From Ehrlichia canis str. Jake (lineage in GTDB: Bacteria; Pseudomonadota; Alphaproteobacteria; Rickettsiales; Anaplasmataceae), in the NCBI RefSeq assembly GCF_000012565.1, contig NC_007354.1:930001-994000 (forward strand): DNA of 64,000 bases, in the 5' to 3' direction. The notes below the pieces were generated by a model, which saw only the letters and a list, made by a program, of their open reading frames with translations, searched no databases and was not told the DNA's origin. Positions 20,018-29,713 of the stretch are shown piece after piece (position 1 is the stretch's first letter; every line of letters starts with the position of its first letter). A program made the position numbers and the translations under genes.

Positions 20018-20363
20018 TCATTACGATAGTTTACCCTACCATTAGAACATATAAGTCACATCATTCAATCAAAATAGTGATTTTTTACCTACAATATACA
20101 TTTATCATGTTATATTACACTTTTATTGATGATCTATCATTGACAAAAACTATACTACTAAAAATAAAATTAATTCGCCAATAAAATTAATACAATAATT
20201 TTTATAAACATAATAAATCAGCTAACATTTTTACATCACTTCTACTAATTAATTATTTTACAATAGTTGCACTACAGATAATTAGGTCTTATATTATACC
20301 TAGCGAGGTAGTGTAAATGACTATTATAGCATAAAAAACAAAATTTTTTTCGGTTCTCTTCAT
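20018..20363. other. Spacer upstream of ppdK
   Basis: About 346 bases with no gene. It holds the predicted ppdK promoter (listed separately). Nothing else stands out. Confidence 0.5.
20267..20295 (+). promoter_or_regulatory. Predicted sigma-70-type promoter of ppdK
   Basis: TTGCAC at 20267-20272 and TATATT at 20290-20295 are separated by exactly 17 bases, about 70 bases before the ppdK start. In such A+T-rich DNA -10 matches are common, so the -35 match and its spacing are what support the call. Confidence 0.45.
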
Positions 20364-22988
20364 ATGAGTGAAAAATTAATATATTATTTTAGTAAAACAA
20401 AATGTGATGGCAATTTAACATTAAAGCATCTATTGGGTGGTAAAGGCGCAAACCTTGCAGAAATGTGTAATATTGGTGTAGATGTACCACCTGGATTTAC
20501 ATTATCAACGAATTTATGCAACTATTATTATCAAAATAACAAACTACCTGACCAAGTATTTAGCCTAGTAGAAAATGCAATAGAGTTTTTAAATAATGAA
20601 GTAAATTTAAAATTTGGTGATAAAGACAACCCACTATTATTGTCAGTCAGATCAGGTAGTGTAAGCTCTATGCCAGGCATGCTAGATACAATATTAAATG
20701 TAGGATTAAATGATGAAACAGTCATAGGATTAACAAAAAAAAGTGGTGAACTTTTTGCATACGATAGCTACCGCAGACTTATACAAATGTATGCCCATAC
20801 AGTACTACAAGTAGAAAACAGTCTGTTTGAAGAAGTAATATACAAAAAAAAGAGAATGTATAACATTCCTATAAATTCTCAAATATCAGATCCAAATATA
20901 TTAAAAGAAATAATAGCTGAATTTAAGAAGATAGTAACTTTTCATACTAACACAAACTTTCCACAAAATGTTCATAAACAATTATACAACTCAATAGACG
21001 CAGTCTTTAGATCATGGATGAACAAACGAGCAGTTGCATATAGGAAAATACACAATATACCAGATAATCTAGGTACAGCTGTTAATGTACAGTCCATGGT
21101 ATTCGGTAATATGAGTCACAATTCCGCTACAGGTGTTGTATTTACTCGTAACCCATCAACTGGAGCACAAGAAATTTTTGGAGAATTTTTAGTAAATGCC
21201 CAAGGAGAAGATGTAGTATCTGGAACTCATAGCCCATTGCCATTAGACAAAATGAAAGAATTAATGCCACAACCTTACAACGACCTAGAACAAGTATGTA
21301 AAAAACTAGAGTTACATTACCGTGATATGCAAGACATAGAATTTACAATAGAGAATGGGAAATTGTGGATTCTTCAAGCTAGAACAGGAAAACGCAGTAT
21401 TCAATCTTCTGTAAAAATAGCAGTAGATATGGTAAAAGAGAACCTAATTTCAAAAGAAGAAGCAATACTAAGAATCGATCATAAATCATTCAGCAAGTTA
21501 TTCCATCCAATTCTTGAAAATAATACAAATATAAATACTATTGCAAGAGGATTGCCAGCATCCCCTGGTGCAGCTACTGGATATGTAGTTTTTACACCAA
21601 ACGATGCAGAACAATTTAGAAAAGATGGTAGGAACGCTATATTAGTGCGCCAAGAGACCAATCCAGAAGATATAAACGGAATGAACAGTGCAGCAGGTAT
21701 TATTACTTTAAGAGGTGGGATGACTTCACATGCAGCAGTAGTAGCTAGAGGTATGGGTAAACCTTGCATCTGTAGTGCAACTGGCATATTTATAGACAAG
21801 AGTGAAGAATTTTTCTATACAAGTACAGGCCTTAAAGTACACAAAGGTGACAGTATTACAATTAATGGATGTAATGGAGAAGTTATTTTAGGAACTATCA
21901 AAACAGTTATCCCTAAATTAAGTGAAAGTTTCTATACATTAATGCAATGGGTAGATGGAATAAGAACATTAAAAGTAATGGCAAATGCTGATACACCAGA
22001 AGATACGGATATAGCTATGAGTTTTCAAGCTGACGGAATAGGTCTATGCCGCACAGAGCATATGTTTTTCTCACACAATAGAATAAGCATAGTACAAGAA
22101 ATGATCGTATCTGATAATAAAGAAGAAAGAATAGCAGCATTAGAAAAACTTGAAGTAATGCAAAAAGAAGATTTTAAAAAAATCTTTAAGTCTACACTCA
22201 ATAAGCAAGTAACTATTAGGTTACTTGATCCACCATTACATGAATTTCTCCCAGACAATAACAATGCTATAAGTGAAATTTCAGCAAGAACTGGTAAATC
22301 TTTAGAAAAACTAAAAAATAAGATTTTATATTTATCTGAAAAAAACCCTATGTTAGGGCACCGTGGGTGCAGACTTGCTATATCATATCCAGAAATATAC
22401 GAAATGCAGGTTAGAGCAATATTTCTTGCAGTAAAAGAATTACAAGAAGAAACTGGCATAACATGCATAGTACCTGAAATAATGATACCTCTAGTGATGG
22501 CTGAAAAGGAAATTATCATCATTAAAGAACTAATTAACAACATAGCACAACAGTTTGGCAATACTCAGTATTCAATAGGAACAATGATAGAATTACCAAA
22601 AGCAGCTCTCATTGCAGATAAAATTGCTAAGCATGTTCAATTTTTTAGTTTTGGTACAAATGATCTTACACAAACTACCTTAGGAGTATCGAGAGATGAT
22701 TCTGCAAATTTTATTGGAATATATCAAAATTTAGAAATAGTAAAACAAGACCCCTTTGAAACCTTAGATATTGAAGGAGTAGGCAAATTGATATCAATTG
22801 CAGTAGACTTAGGTAGAAAATCTTATCCAAACATTAAAATTGGCATATGCGGAGAACATGGCGGAAATTTTGAATCTATACAGTTTTTTTCTAAATTAAA
22901 TTTAGACTACATTTCTTGTTCTGCATATAGAATACCAACAGCAAGGTTAATAGCTGCACAATCAGCAATCATTAATCAAAACACGTAA
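20364..22988 (+). CDS. ppdK: Pyruvate, phosphate dikinase
   Basis: 874 residues, the usual PPDK length. It interconverts pyruvate + ATP + Pi and PEP + AMP + PPi. The N-terminal ATP-grasp part begins GGKGANLAEMCNIGVDVPPGFTLS and includes LSVRSGSVSSMPGMLDTILNVGL and TGVVFTRNPSTG. The swivelling phospho-His domain carries GGMTSHAAVVARGMGKPC with His456. The TIM-barrel PEP/pyruvate domain has GIGLCRTEHMFF, PMLGHRGCRL, GTMIELPKAALIAD, SFGTNDLTQTTLG and the catalytic Cys829 in GICGEHGG. In Rickettsiales lacking pyruvate kinase-based glycolysis it probably feeds gluconeogenesis. A decayed, inverted copy of its 3' part lies at 26677-26842. Confidence 0.97.
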   Translation: MSEKLIYYFSKTKCDGNLTLKHLLGGKGANLAEMCNIGVDVPPGFTLSTNLCNYYYQNNKLPDQVFSLVENAIEFLNNEVNLKFGDKDNPLLLSVRSGSVSSMPGMLDTILNVGLNDETVIGLTKKSGELFAYDSYRRLIQMYAHTVLQVENSLFEEVIYKKKRMYNIPINSQISDPNILKEIIAEFKKIVTFHTNTNFPQNVHKQLYNSIDAVFRSWMNKRAVAYRKIHNIPDNLGTAVNVQSMVFGNMSHNSATGVVFTRNPSTGAQEIFGEFLVNAQGEDVVSGTHSPLPLDKMKELMPQPYNDLEQVCKKLELHYRDMQDIEFTIENGKLWILQARTGKRSIQSSVKIAVDMVKENLISKEEAILRIDHKSFSKLFHPILENNTNINTIARGLPASPGAATGYVVFTPNDAEQFRKDGRNAILVRQETNPEDINGMNSAAGIITLRGGMTSHAAVVARGMGKPCICSATGIFIDKSEEFFYTSTGLKVHKGDSITINGCNGEVILGTIKTVIPKLSESFYTLMQWVDGIRTLKVMANADTPEDTDIAMSFQADGIGLCRTEHMFFSHNRISIVQEMIVSDNKEERIAALEKLEVMQKEDFKKIFKSTLNKQVTIRLLDPPLHEFLPDNNNAISEISARTGKSLEKLKNKILYLSEKNPMLGHRGCRLAISYPEIYEMQVRAIFLAVKELQEETGITCIVPEIMIPLVMAEKEIIIIKELINNIAQQFGNTQYSIGTMIELPKAALIADKIAKHVQFFSFGTNDLTQTTLGVSRDDSANFIGIYQNLEIVKQDPFETLDIEGVGKLISIAVDLGRKSYPNIKIGICGEHGGNFESIQFFSKLNLDYISCSAYRIPTARLIAAQSAIINQNT

Positions 22989-23453
22989 AAAACTATATTT
23001 TATAATTCAATAAAGTATTACCAACTAAAAAGTGTGTCATAATAATTTTTTAGCAAGACTTATATACAGCAACATTATTTATAGGTACAAAAACAAACAT
23101 TGCATACCCTCTTTAATATAAACTCACAAACTTACAAAAATACTAGTAAACAACTACTTCCTTAAATAACTAATTGAAATACCTCATTTTATTACACAGA
23201 TTTTCTTTATAATAAAACCAATACAATAAACTAAATTTCTGTATAACTACTAATATAAAAAGATTACTCTTTATTCATAACTATTATATAAAAAATACTT
23301 ACTTAATAATTATATTATTATTTTAATACTTTTATTATTGTTATAATTGATTTAATTTCATTATAAATAAAGCATATTATTAACTTTAAATATTTCACAA
23401 ACACATTCGATATAGTAAAGTTGAGATATATTGTCTTATTAAAGGTAAACAAA
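22989..23453. other. Intergenic spacer, nothing recognised
   Basis: About 465 bases between ppdK and the next gene. It is very A+T-rich, with no open frame, hairpin terminator or clear repeat that I can support. Confidence 0.4.
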
Positions 23454-24143
23454 ATGTGTATTTTAGGAGCAGATAAAATTATTCCACCACATATTCCAGC
23501 AGTAGGAACAGGAAAAGGATATAGCTCAGATGGAATAGCAATACCTAGAAATTCTAAAGAAATTTTAAAAAACAAAATTACTCCAGGCACAAAACCACTA
23601 GTAGTATTTATTGGTGGAGCATTAGATGATACGACAAGACTTGTGTTACGTTTATATGCAAGATATTATACACAAAATCACGATCATCAAGACATAGCAT
23701 ATGCAACCTGGGGATCATCAGCAACAATCCCTATAATAAAAGCCTGGTACGAAGCAGAGCAAAAAATTTGCCTTGTAGGACATAGCTGGGGAGGAGATTC
23801 TGAATATAAGATAGTAAAAAAACTTGAAATGAATACCATAGATTTAATGTGTACTATAGACCCTGTATCACGTGCAGGAGTTGGCGGCAAACTACCAAAA
23901 CCTAAAAACTTAAAAAAGTGGTATAACGTTGCAATAGATTACAAAAAAGTAAAATTTTCAATTAATAACCTTATTGCACAAACAGGAGGTCCATGGTTCT
24001 ATTGCATGTATGCAGACAAAAATTTCATAGTAGATACAGTAGAAATTAATAAACATTTAGTTTCAGCAGATCATGCGATGGCAGAGGCTTTATTTTTTAA
24101 ATATTTTAATGAGTATGTAAAAAATTTTGCTACACAAGAATAG
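23454..24143 (+). CDS. Alpha/beta-hydrolase-like protein of unknown function
   Basis: 229 residues from ATG 23454, which has AAAGGT 7-12 nt upstream; an in-frame TTG at 23421 is less likely. The hydrolase nucleophile elbow is GHSWGGD with Ser111, after the strand QKICLVGH. An acidic residue in CTIDPVSRAG and a His in SADHAMAEAL are in the right order for a catalytic triad. LVVFIGGALDD resembles the oxyanion strand. No signal peptide. I cannot name a substrate; lipase/esterase or DUF-type serine hydrolase are both possible. It lies between ppdK and the antiporter gene, with large spacers on both sides. A strong hairpin begins at its stop codon. Confidence 0.65.
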   Translation: MCILGADKIIPPHIPAVGTGKGYSSDGIAIPRNSKEILKNKITPGTKPLVVFIGGALDDTTRLVLRLYARYYTQNHDHQDIAYATWGSSATIPIIKAWYEAEQKICLVGHSWGGDSEYKIVKKLEMNTIDLMCTIDPVSRAGVGGKLPKPKNLKKWYNVAIDYKKVKFSINNLIAQTGGPWFYCMYADKNFIVDTVEINKHLVSADHAMAEALFFKYFNEYVKNFATQE

Positions 24144-24164
24144 TATAACATACAATGTTATACT
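24142..24164 (+). terminator. Hairpin overlapping the stop codon
   Basis: A perfect 10-bp inverted repeat AGTATAACAT / ATGTTATACT with a 3-base loop (ACA) starts inside the TAG stop codon and is followed by TT and a T-rich stretch. The stem is A+T-rich, so termination strength is uncertain, but a chance 10-bp perfect stem at a stop codon is unlikely. Confidence 0.5.
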
Positions 24165-24320
24165 TTAACTAATTTTCAGTATACATACATAATTTACTAC
24201 ACACTAAAATACTTTATACCTAAAATTAAAAACACAAGATATCTAAAATACCACTTAAGATACTTTACTTTAAATAGCTTTGTTGTTATCTATAGTTTAA
24301 ATACGGTAGTAACAGAGTTT

Positions 24321-25811
24321 ATGCATTTTTTCAATAATCTAACATCAGAATTTACTTTGGTATGTACAATTTTATTACCATTTATATCTGCAATCATGAT
24401 ATTAATGCTTAAGAAAATCAAATATTCACAAGAAATTATCAGTATCATTTCCTCATGTATTTTATTTTACATGGCATTTGAAACATACAAATTTTATACA
24501 AAACACGATTCAGAGTTATACATAGAATTATATGAATTCATTAACCCCAAGATATATATTGCATTTAAAGCTGAAATACTAAGTATGATATTCAGCTTAC
24601 TTGTTTCATTTCTATGGATAATTACTACTATTTATAGCATCAGCTACATGAAAAATAATGATAACAATAACAAAAAACAACCTCTTTTTTATTCATGTTT
24701 TGCAATAAGCATTGGATGTACAATGGGTATAGCATTTTCAGCAAATTTGCTAACATTATTTATATTTTATGAGCTACTTACTATTAGTACATACCCTCTT
24801 ATTACCTATTACATCAACGATCAATCAAAAATTTCTGGCAGGTATTACATAGGAATACTACTAGGGACTTCAATGTTATTATTTTTGCCAGCAATCATAA
24901 TAACATATAATATCAGCGGTACATTAGATTTCACAACAAATGGCATATTACCAGATAATATTTCTAACACTTTACTTATTACTCTACTGTTATTATTCAC
25001 CTATGGAATTGGGAAAGCTGCATTAATGCCTATACATTCATGGCTACCACAAGCCATGGTAGCCCCTACTCCAGTCAGTGCATTATTACATGCTGTAGCA
25101 GTTGTAAAATCTGGAGTATTTACCATAATAAAAATCTTATTGTATATTATAGGATTAAAAAATTTAAATGCATTTATTCAAGAACACCATAACATCCTGA
25201 TGTATATTTCAGGAGCTACAATTATATTAGCATCCTTAATAGCAATAAAACAAACCAATTTAAAAAAATTACTAGCATATTCAACAATTTCACAACTTTC
25301 ATATATAGTAATAGCAGCATCATTATGTACAGAATATGCAATTAAAGTTTCTATGTTTCAAATGATATCTCACGCCTTTGCAAAAATTACATTATTTTTC
25401 ACCGCAGGCGCGATATATACTAAAACAGGAAAGAAATATTTACACGAACTACATGGGATAGGTATGTCTATGCCTATTACCATGATTGCATTTTCCATTG
25501 GTGCTATTGCAATGATAGGCATACCCCCAGCCCCTACATTCTATGGTAAATTTTTTATTATTTCTGAAGCACTACAACAAAAAAATTTCTTAGTAATATC
25601 AATATTAATATTAAGTACTGTATTAAATACTATGTATTTCATTCCCATAATATACAATGCATTCTCTACATCTTACAGTTTTAAGTACGCAGAAGCTCCA
25701 TTACCAATGCTAATAGCCATAATCACAACTGCAATATGCACATTGTTATTATTCGTCATTCCATATATAATTTCAGCATTCATAGATAATTATTTTCAGT
25801 CAATTTTCTAA
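24321..25811 (+). CDS. Proton-translocating antiporter-like subunit (MrpD/NuoM/NuoN family)
   Basis: 496 residues with about 14 hydrophobic segments. The family core is LPQAMVAPTPVSALLHAVAVVKSGVFTI (about residues 240-267), where Pro, His and Lys residues line the proton path. Further marks are the acidic FYELLTISTYPLI segment with the conserved Glu near 150, GKAALMPIHSWL before the core, LLAYSTISQLSYI, and GIPPAPTFYGKFFI. The pattern is closest to Mrp antiporter subunit D, but complex I subunits are related and I cannot separate them by eye. No other mrp or nuo gene is adjacent. Start ATG 24321. An inner-membrane role in ion or proton translocation is inferred. Confidence 0.8.
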   Translation: MHFFNNLTSEFTLVCTILLPFISAIMILMLKKIKYSQEIISIISSCILFYMAFETYKFYTKHDSELYIELYEFINPKIYIAFKAEILSMIFSLLVSFLWIITTIYSISYMKNNDNNNKKQPLFYSCFAISIGCTMGIAFSANLLTLFIFYELLTISTYPLITYYINDQSKISGRYYIGILLGTSMLLFLPAIIITYNISGTLDFTTNGILPDNISNTLLITLLLLFTYGIGKAALMPIHSWLPQAMVAPTPVSALLHAVAVVKSGVFTIIKILLYIIGLKNLNAFIQEHHNILMYISGATIILASLIAIKQTNLKKLLAYSTISQLSYIVIAASLCTEYAIKVSMFQMISHAFAKITLFFTAGAIYTKTGKKYLHELHGIGMSMPITMIAFSIGAIAMIGIPPAPTFYGKFFIISEALQQKNFLVISILILSTVLNTMYFIPIIYNAFSTSYSFKYAEAPLPMLIAIITTAICTLLLFVIPYIISAFIDNYFQSIF

Positions 25812-26031
25812 AGCTCAACTCCAATATTATCAGTGTTATTTTTATTTCATAAAAATTGTCATAAATTAAACATTCATATGATTTTATTTATGAAAAATAA
25901 TATTTTACTATGATATAGCAAACTAAAAGTACTCTATATCAAGCACAAGACTACATCATATATTAAGATTATCATCTATATTAACAACTCAAACAATGTT
26001 ATTTATTGACTATAGTTAATGATTATATTAC

Positions 26032-26067
26032 CCTAGAAGTGTATAGTATAGTTACTTCTGATCTAGG
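26032..26067 (+). promoter_or_regulatory. Imperfect hairpin in the cytochrome c leader
   Basis: CCTAGAAGT (26032-26040) faces ACTTCTGATCTAGG (26054-26067). The two arms pair as CCTAG plus AAGT-type ends with a bulge. It ends 12 bases before the ATG at 26080, so it could influence translation or be an operator; neither is shown. Confidence 0.3.
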
Positions 26068-26079
26068 AATACAATAATT

Positions 26080-26601
26080 ATGGACGGATTCCACTTAAAC
26101 AAAATATTCACAGCAATTTTGTTTTCATCTTTTATAATACTTTTCATTAGTAATGTAGTAGATTTACTATACAACCCCAATCCACACGCTGAACAGGTAA
26201 GAGGGTATCAAATAAACATTGAGGAACAGCCAGTTAACACAGCAATTAATAGTACAGAAACACAAACTGATATTGAAACTCTGATAGCACAAGCAGATAT
26301 TACAAAAGGCAAGGAAATAACAAAAAAATGCATATCTTGTCACACTTTTGAAAAAGGTGGAGCAAATAGAGTTGGGCCAAACTTATGGAATATAATAGGC
26401 AATAAAAAAGCACATTTAGGAGATAAATTCAATTATTCAAAAGCAATGCTCAATAAAGGCGGCACATGGGAACACCAAGATTTATTTGAGTTTTTAACAA
26501 AACCTCAAGCATACATTAAAGGTACACGTATGGCATTTGCTGGAATATCAAAACCTCAAGATGTAGCAGATTTAATTGCATATTTAAAATCCTTAAATTA
26601 G
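26080..26601 (+). CDS. Membrane-anchored c-type cytochrome (cytochrome c552/CycM-like)
   Basis: 173 residues. An uncleaved N-terminal anchor spans about 8-29 (IFTAILFSSFIILFISNVVDLL), followed by a polar linker. The class I cytochrome c domain has the haem site CISCH (Cys84, Cys87, His88), GPNLWNIIG, and the axial Met151 in KGTRMAFAGISKP. The end ADLIAYLKSLN is the usual C-terminal helix. It probably carries electrons from the bc1 complex to the terminal oxidase on the periplasmic side. Haem attachment would need the Ccm system, of which ccmC and a ccmG-like gene are elsewhere in this window. A decayed ppdK fragment lies just downstream. Confidence 0.92.
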   Translation: MDGFHLNKIFTAILFSSFIILFISNVVDLLYNPNPHAEQVRGYQINIEEQPVNTAINSTETQTDIETLIAQADITKGKEITKKCISCHTFEKGGANRVGPNLWNIIGNKKAHLGDKFNYSKAMLNKGGTWEHQDLFEFLTKPQAYIKGTRMAFAGISKPQDVADLIAYLKSLN

Positions 26602-27052
26602 GTATCTGATTATACAAAACTAAGTGTTACACGTTGTATTTAGAGAACTAAACAGTAAACAAAGTATTTTATTCAATTAATTCAGAAAAGACTGTATAAT
26701 CCAAAATTTCTGCCATACTCTCCACATATGCCAATTTTAGATAAGATTTCCTACCTAAATCCACTGCATATTGATATCAATTTGCCTACTCCTTTAATAT
26801 CTAATGTTTCAAAGATAGGTCCTGTTTTACTATTTCTAAATTATAAAATATACTAAACAAGCCATTTCATAAATATTCACCAACTAGGTACAATATATCT
26901 AATCATGTGATTATTTCACATAACATACTAGTTACAAATAAGTAGTAGAAAATTAAAGCATTCTTTATATTTTTCTGTTGATTTTTAACTCTAATATACA
27001 ATACACTCAGTCAATCACTTTACATGATTATTATATATCAACTAGGTAAAAC
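26602..27052. other. Spacer holding the inverted ppdK fragment
   Basis: About 450 bases. Roughly 26677-26842 is derived from ppdK in reverse orientation; the rest is A+T-rich and carries nothing else I can identify apart from the AGGT ribosome-binding site for the next gene. Confidence 0.5.
26677..26842 (-). pseudogene. Decayed inverted copy of the ppdK 3' region
   Basis: Read on the minus strand, this stretch follows ppdK 22728-22903 almost base for base: AATTTAGAAATAGTAAAACA, then GAAACxTTAGATATTxAAGG, AGTAGGCAAATTGATATCAA, ATTGGCATATGxGGAGAxxA and GGxxGAAATTTTG. Small insertions (near GACC/TATC and CAATATGCAG), a deletion that removes part of PNIKI, and substitutions break the reading frame. 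It corresponds to about residues 789-847 of the 874-residue protein, with no start and no catalytic completeness. It lies about 3.9 kb from the intact gene. Confidence 0.85.
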
Positions 27053-27826
27053 ATGTCTGGTTATGCAACACTAACATTATCCTATGCACAAGACTTACAT
27101 ATTGCATATAAACAATTAGTAGGAGATAAAGTATCTATTATATTTTTCGGTGGATTTAATTCCAATATGCAAGGCACTAAAGCAACTGCTCTATATGATT
27201 ATTGCAAGTTACATAATTTAGGACTCATCATATTTGACTACTTAGGTCATGGAGAATCAGATGGTGAATTTACTGACTATAATATCAGTGATTGGTATAA
27301 AAACTGCATAGAAGTTATGAATCAACTAACTCCTGTTGATAAACCACAAATTATTATAGGATCCAGCATGGGAGCATGGCTTATGTTACTTGCAGCAATA
27401 TCTAACCAAGATAAGGTATCTCATCTCATTAGTCTAGCTGGTGCTCCTGATTTTACTGAATCTTTGATTTTTCAAAAATTAAATGCAATACAAAAAGATG
27501 AGTTATATAAAAATGGCAAAATAACTTTGTATGCAAATAGCAATAAAACACATTCTTATTTGATAACACGCAATTTGATCGAAGATGGACGCAAGCATTT
27601 ACTGTTACATCAGGAATCAATTAACATTACTTGTTCAGTAACACTTATTCATGGTATGAAAGACGATACAGTGCCATATCAAGTTTCTATTACTTTAGCA
27701 GAGAAAATTAAATCAAACAATATCAACTTACATTTAATAAAATCAGCTGATCACAATCTATCAGATGATAATTCAATCAATATAATTCTTAGATATGTAA
27801 AGGAAGCAGTAGATCAAAGTTATTAA
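27053..27826 (+). CDS. Alpha/beta hydrolase (serine hydrolase)
   Basis: 257 residues with a complete alpha/beta hydrolase layout. The strand and oxyanion segment is VSIIFFGGFNSNMQGTKA. FDYLGHGESDGEF is the conserved loop of lysophospholipase/peptidase-like members. The nucleophile elbow is GSSMGAWL with Ser105, the acid is in MKDDTVP and the base His is in SADHNLSDD. It resembles the small 'alpha/beta hydrolase' proteins found in many alphaproteobacteria; the substrate is unknown. AGGT lies 6 nt before ATG 27053 and a hairpin terminator follows the gene. No signal peptide, so cytoplasmic. Confidence 0.85.
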   Translation: MSGYATLTLSYAQDLHIAYKQLVGDKVSIIFFGGFNSNMQGTKATALYDYCKLHNLGLIIFDYLGHGESDGEFTDYNISDWYKNCIEVMNQLTPVDKPQIIIGSSMGAWLMLLAAISNQDKVSHLISLAGAPDFTESLIFQKLNAIQKDELYKNGKITLYANSNKTHSYLITRNLIEDGRKHLLLHQESINITCSVTLIHGMKDDTVPYQVSITLAEKIKSNNINLHLIKSADHNLSDDNSINIILRYVKEAVDQSY

Positions 27827-28690
27827 GTTTTCTATATACATGACAAGATATAAGTACATCTTGTTCTTTTAATAGAAATTTATATTAGATTTTCACCAAT
27901 AATAACCAGTAAAACATTATTTATTTTACAAAAACATCTTATATATACTTAGATAAACACACAAGATATACCACCAAACTTTTAATAAGTTTCAAAACAC
28001 TTTAATAACTCAACATTAAATATAAGTTTATAAAAGTACTTCACATACTATTTAATTCCAACATACATCACCTATTATACACTGGTACATAATATAACAA
28101 ATGAACACCACAGCATAATATGTATAAAAGTATAACATACTAGACTACCTACTCTAAATACTATACTTTACAAATTGACTTCATTACTTTAAAAAACACT
28201 TATTATACTATAGCACAAACTTATAATCCATAAAATGATACAGTAGTAGGTATACAGAATATCGTAAACTAACCCACACAATTGATATATTCATTAATTT
28301 TAGCAATACCTTTAAACAATAGATTTTATAACATGCACTATAAAGCCAAAAACTGATAAAAGTAAAAGATCATTACAAACTACATGCTAACTAATTAATG
28401 TACATACACCAACTTCCGTTAATTTCTGACAATAAATTCACTACAAAACCTCATACAATAGAATATAACAAGCCAATTCATAAAAGATATATTACACAAC
28501 TTCAGCTACACTTTTAATACTCTAAACAACATTCCACAACATATCTTACAAAACAGCAAAAGATTAACACTGATAAAAGTGAGATAATTAGAGAATTGTA
28601 ATGCTAATTTACCTAATGCATACACTGGTAATTACTTTTCAAAAAATTTATAAACTATAAATTAAATATAAATACTATAAACAAATACAG
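27827..28690. repeat. 0.86-kb spacer with degenerate repeats
   Basis: No gene between the hydrolase and tRNA-Val. Elements such as ACTGATAAAAGTxAxATxAT, then ATGCTAAxTxAxxTAATG and TACAxxxACTGGTA recur at about 28348 and 28566, with a weaker copy near 28125. Spacing is about 216-223 bases. No similarity to a neighbouring coding end was clear. Confidence 0.45.
27843..27870 (+). terminator. Rho-independent-like terminator after the hydrolase
   Basis: ACAAGAT (27843-27849) and ATCTTGT (27858-27864) form a 7-bp stem with an 8-base loop, directly followed by TCTTTT. It starts 16 bases after the stop codon of the hydrolase gene. Confidence 0.6.
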
Positions 28691-28763
28691 TGGGCGGTAA
28701 CAGACTCGAACTGCTGACCTCCTCGGTGTAAACGAGATGCTCTACCAACTGAGCTAACCGCCC
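28691..28763 (-). tRNA. tRNA-Val (anticodon TAC)
   Basis: The 73-base minus-strand sequence folds as a cloverleaf. The acceptor stem pairs GGGCGGT with ACCGCCC and the D arm is GCTC...GAGC. The anticodon stem pairs TCTCG with CGAGG around loop TTTACAC, whose bases 34-36 are TAC. The T arm contains the standard TTCGAGT loop. The discriminator is A and CCA is not encoded. It is the only G+C-rich island of its area and lies 47 bases downstream of folD on the same strand. Confidence 0.96.
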
Positions 28764-28810
28764 TTTATTACTTATTTATAAACTATAAACTTATTTACTG
28801 CAATAAAGAA

Positions 28811-29713
28811 TTACAAGTCCAAATATTTTTCAACAAAATTTTCAATACCAGATTGATTACAAGCAGCCATTACAGTATTAACCATCAAGAATGCAATAGT
28901 CATAGGACCTACACCACCTGGAACTGGAGTAATAGCTGAAGCTACATTCTTAGCCTCAGCAAAATTAACATCACCAACAAACTTCTTGACTCCATCTTCC
29001 TCAACAGAATTAATTCCAACATCTATTACAATTGCACCAGGCTTAATCCAAGAAGATTTTACAAAATTAGGTATACCAACAGCAGCAACAAGGATATCAG
29101 CCTTGGAACAATAATCAGATAAATTACGCGTAGCTGAATGCACTGTAGTAACAGTACAATTTTCTCCCAATAACAAACAAGCCATAGGTTTACCTACTAT
29201 ATTTGACCTACCTATAACTACAGCATCACTACCAGATAAATTATGCGTGACAGTTTTAATTAAATAAAGACATCCCCTAGGAGTACAAGGTATTAAACAA
29301 TTCCTTTTCTGGCCAGTAAAAAGTCTTCCAACATTATCATTGTGAAATCCATCAACATCTTTCCTTGGATCAATAGTATTAATTATTAAATTTTTATCAA
29401 TGTGCTTCGGCACGGGAAGTTGTACTAAAATTCCATGAACATTATCATCATTATTCAATTCATGTATTTTATCAATCAAACTGCTTTCTGATGTAGTACT
29501 TGGTAACAATATTGTTTCAGACCTTAATCCTAACATTTCAGCTTTTCGCTGTTTATTACGTACATATAAATGACTTGCAGGATCATCACCAACAAGTACA
29601 ACTATCAAACATGGTACCAAGCTATACTGTAATTTTAAATCATTAATACATGTAGCAAGTGTCCCAGTAATATCTTCAGCAATAGCTTTTCCATTTATAA
29701 TATTCGCTTCCAT
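28811..29713 (-). CDS. folD: Bifunctional methylene-THF dehydrogenase / methenyl-THF cyclohydrolase
   Basis: 300 residues, usual FolD size. It converts 5,10-methylene-THF to 10-formyl-THF via methenyl-THF, supplying formyl groups for purines and initiator tRNA. Diagnostic blocks are [17 protein letters not shown] with the catalytic Lys, [54 protein letters not shown] (NADP site) and [12 protein letters not shown], ending [17 protein letters not shown] 29713. It works with glyA, purM and thyX present in this window. tRNA-Val follows on the same strand. Confidence 0.96.
   Translation of the reverse strand: MEANIINGKAIAEDITGTLATCINDLKLQYSLVPCLIVVLVGDDPASHLYVRNKQRKAEMLGLRSETILLPSTTSESSLIDKIHELNNDDNVHGILVQLPVPKHIDKNLIINTIDPRKDVDGFHNDNVGRLFTGQKRNCLIPCTPRGCLYLIKTVTHNLSGSDAVVIGRSNIVGKPMACLLLGENCTVTTVHSATRNLSDYCSKADILVAAVGIPNFVKSSWIKPGAIVIDVGINSVEEDGVKKFVGDVNFAEAKNVASAITPVPGGVGPMTIAFLMVNTVMAACNQSGIENFVEKYLDL

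Noticed and set aside
22025-22561. 178-codon minus-strand open frame
   Set aside because: Antisense to the conserved PEP-binding domain of ppdK and unlike any protein.
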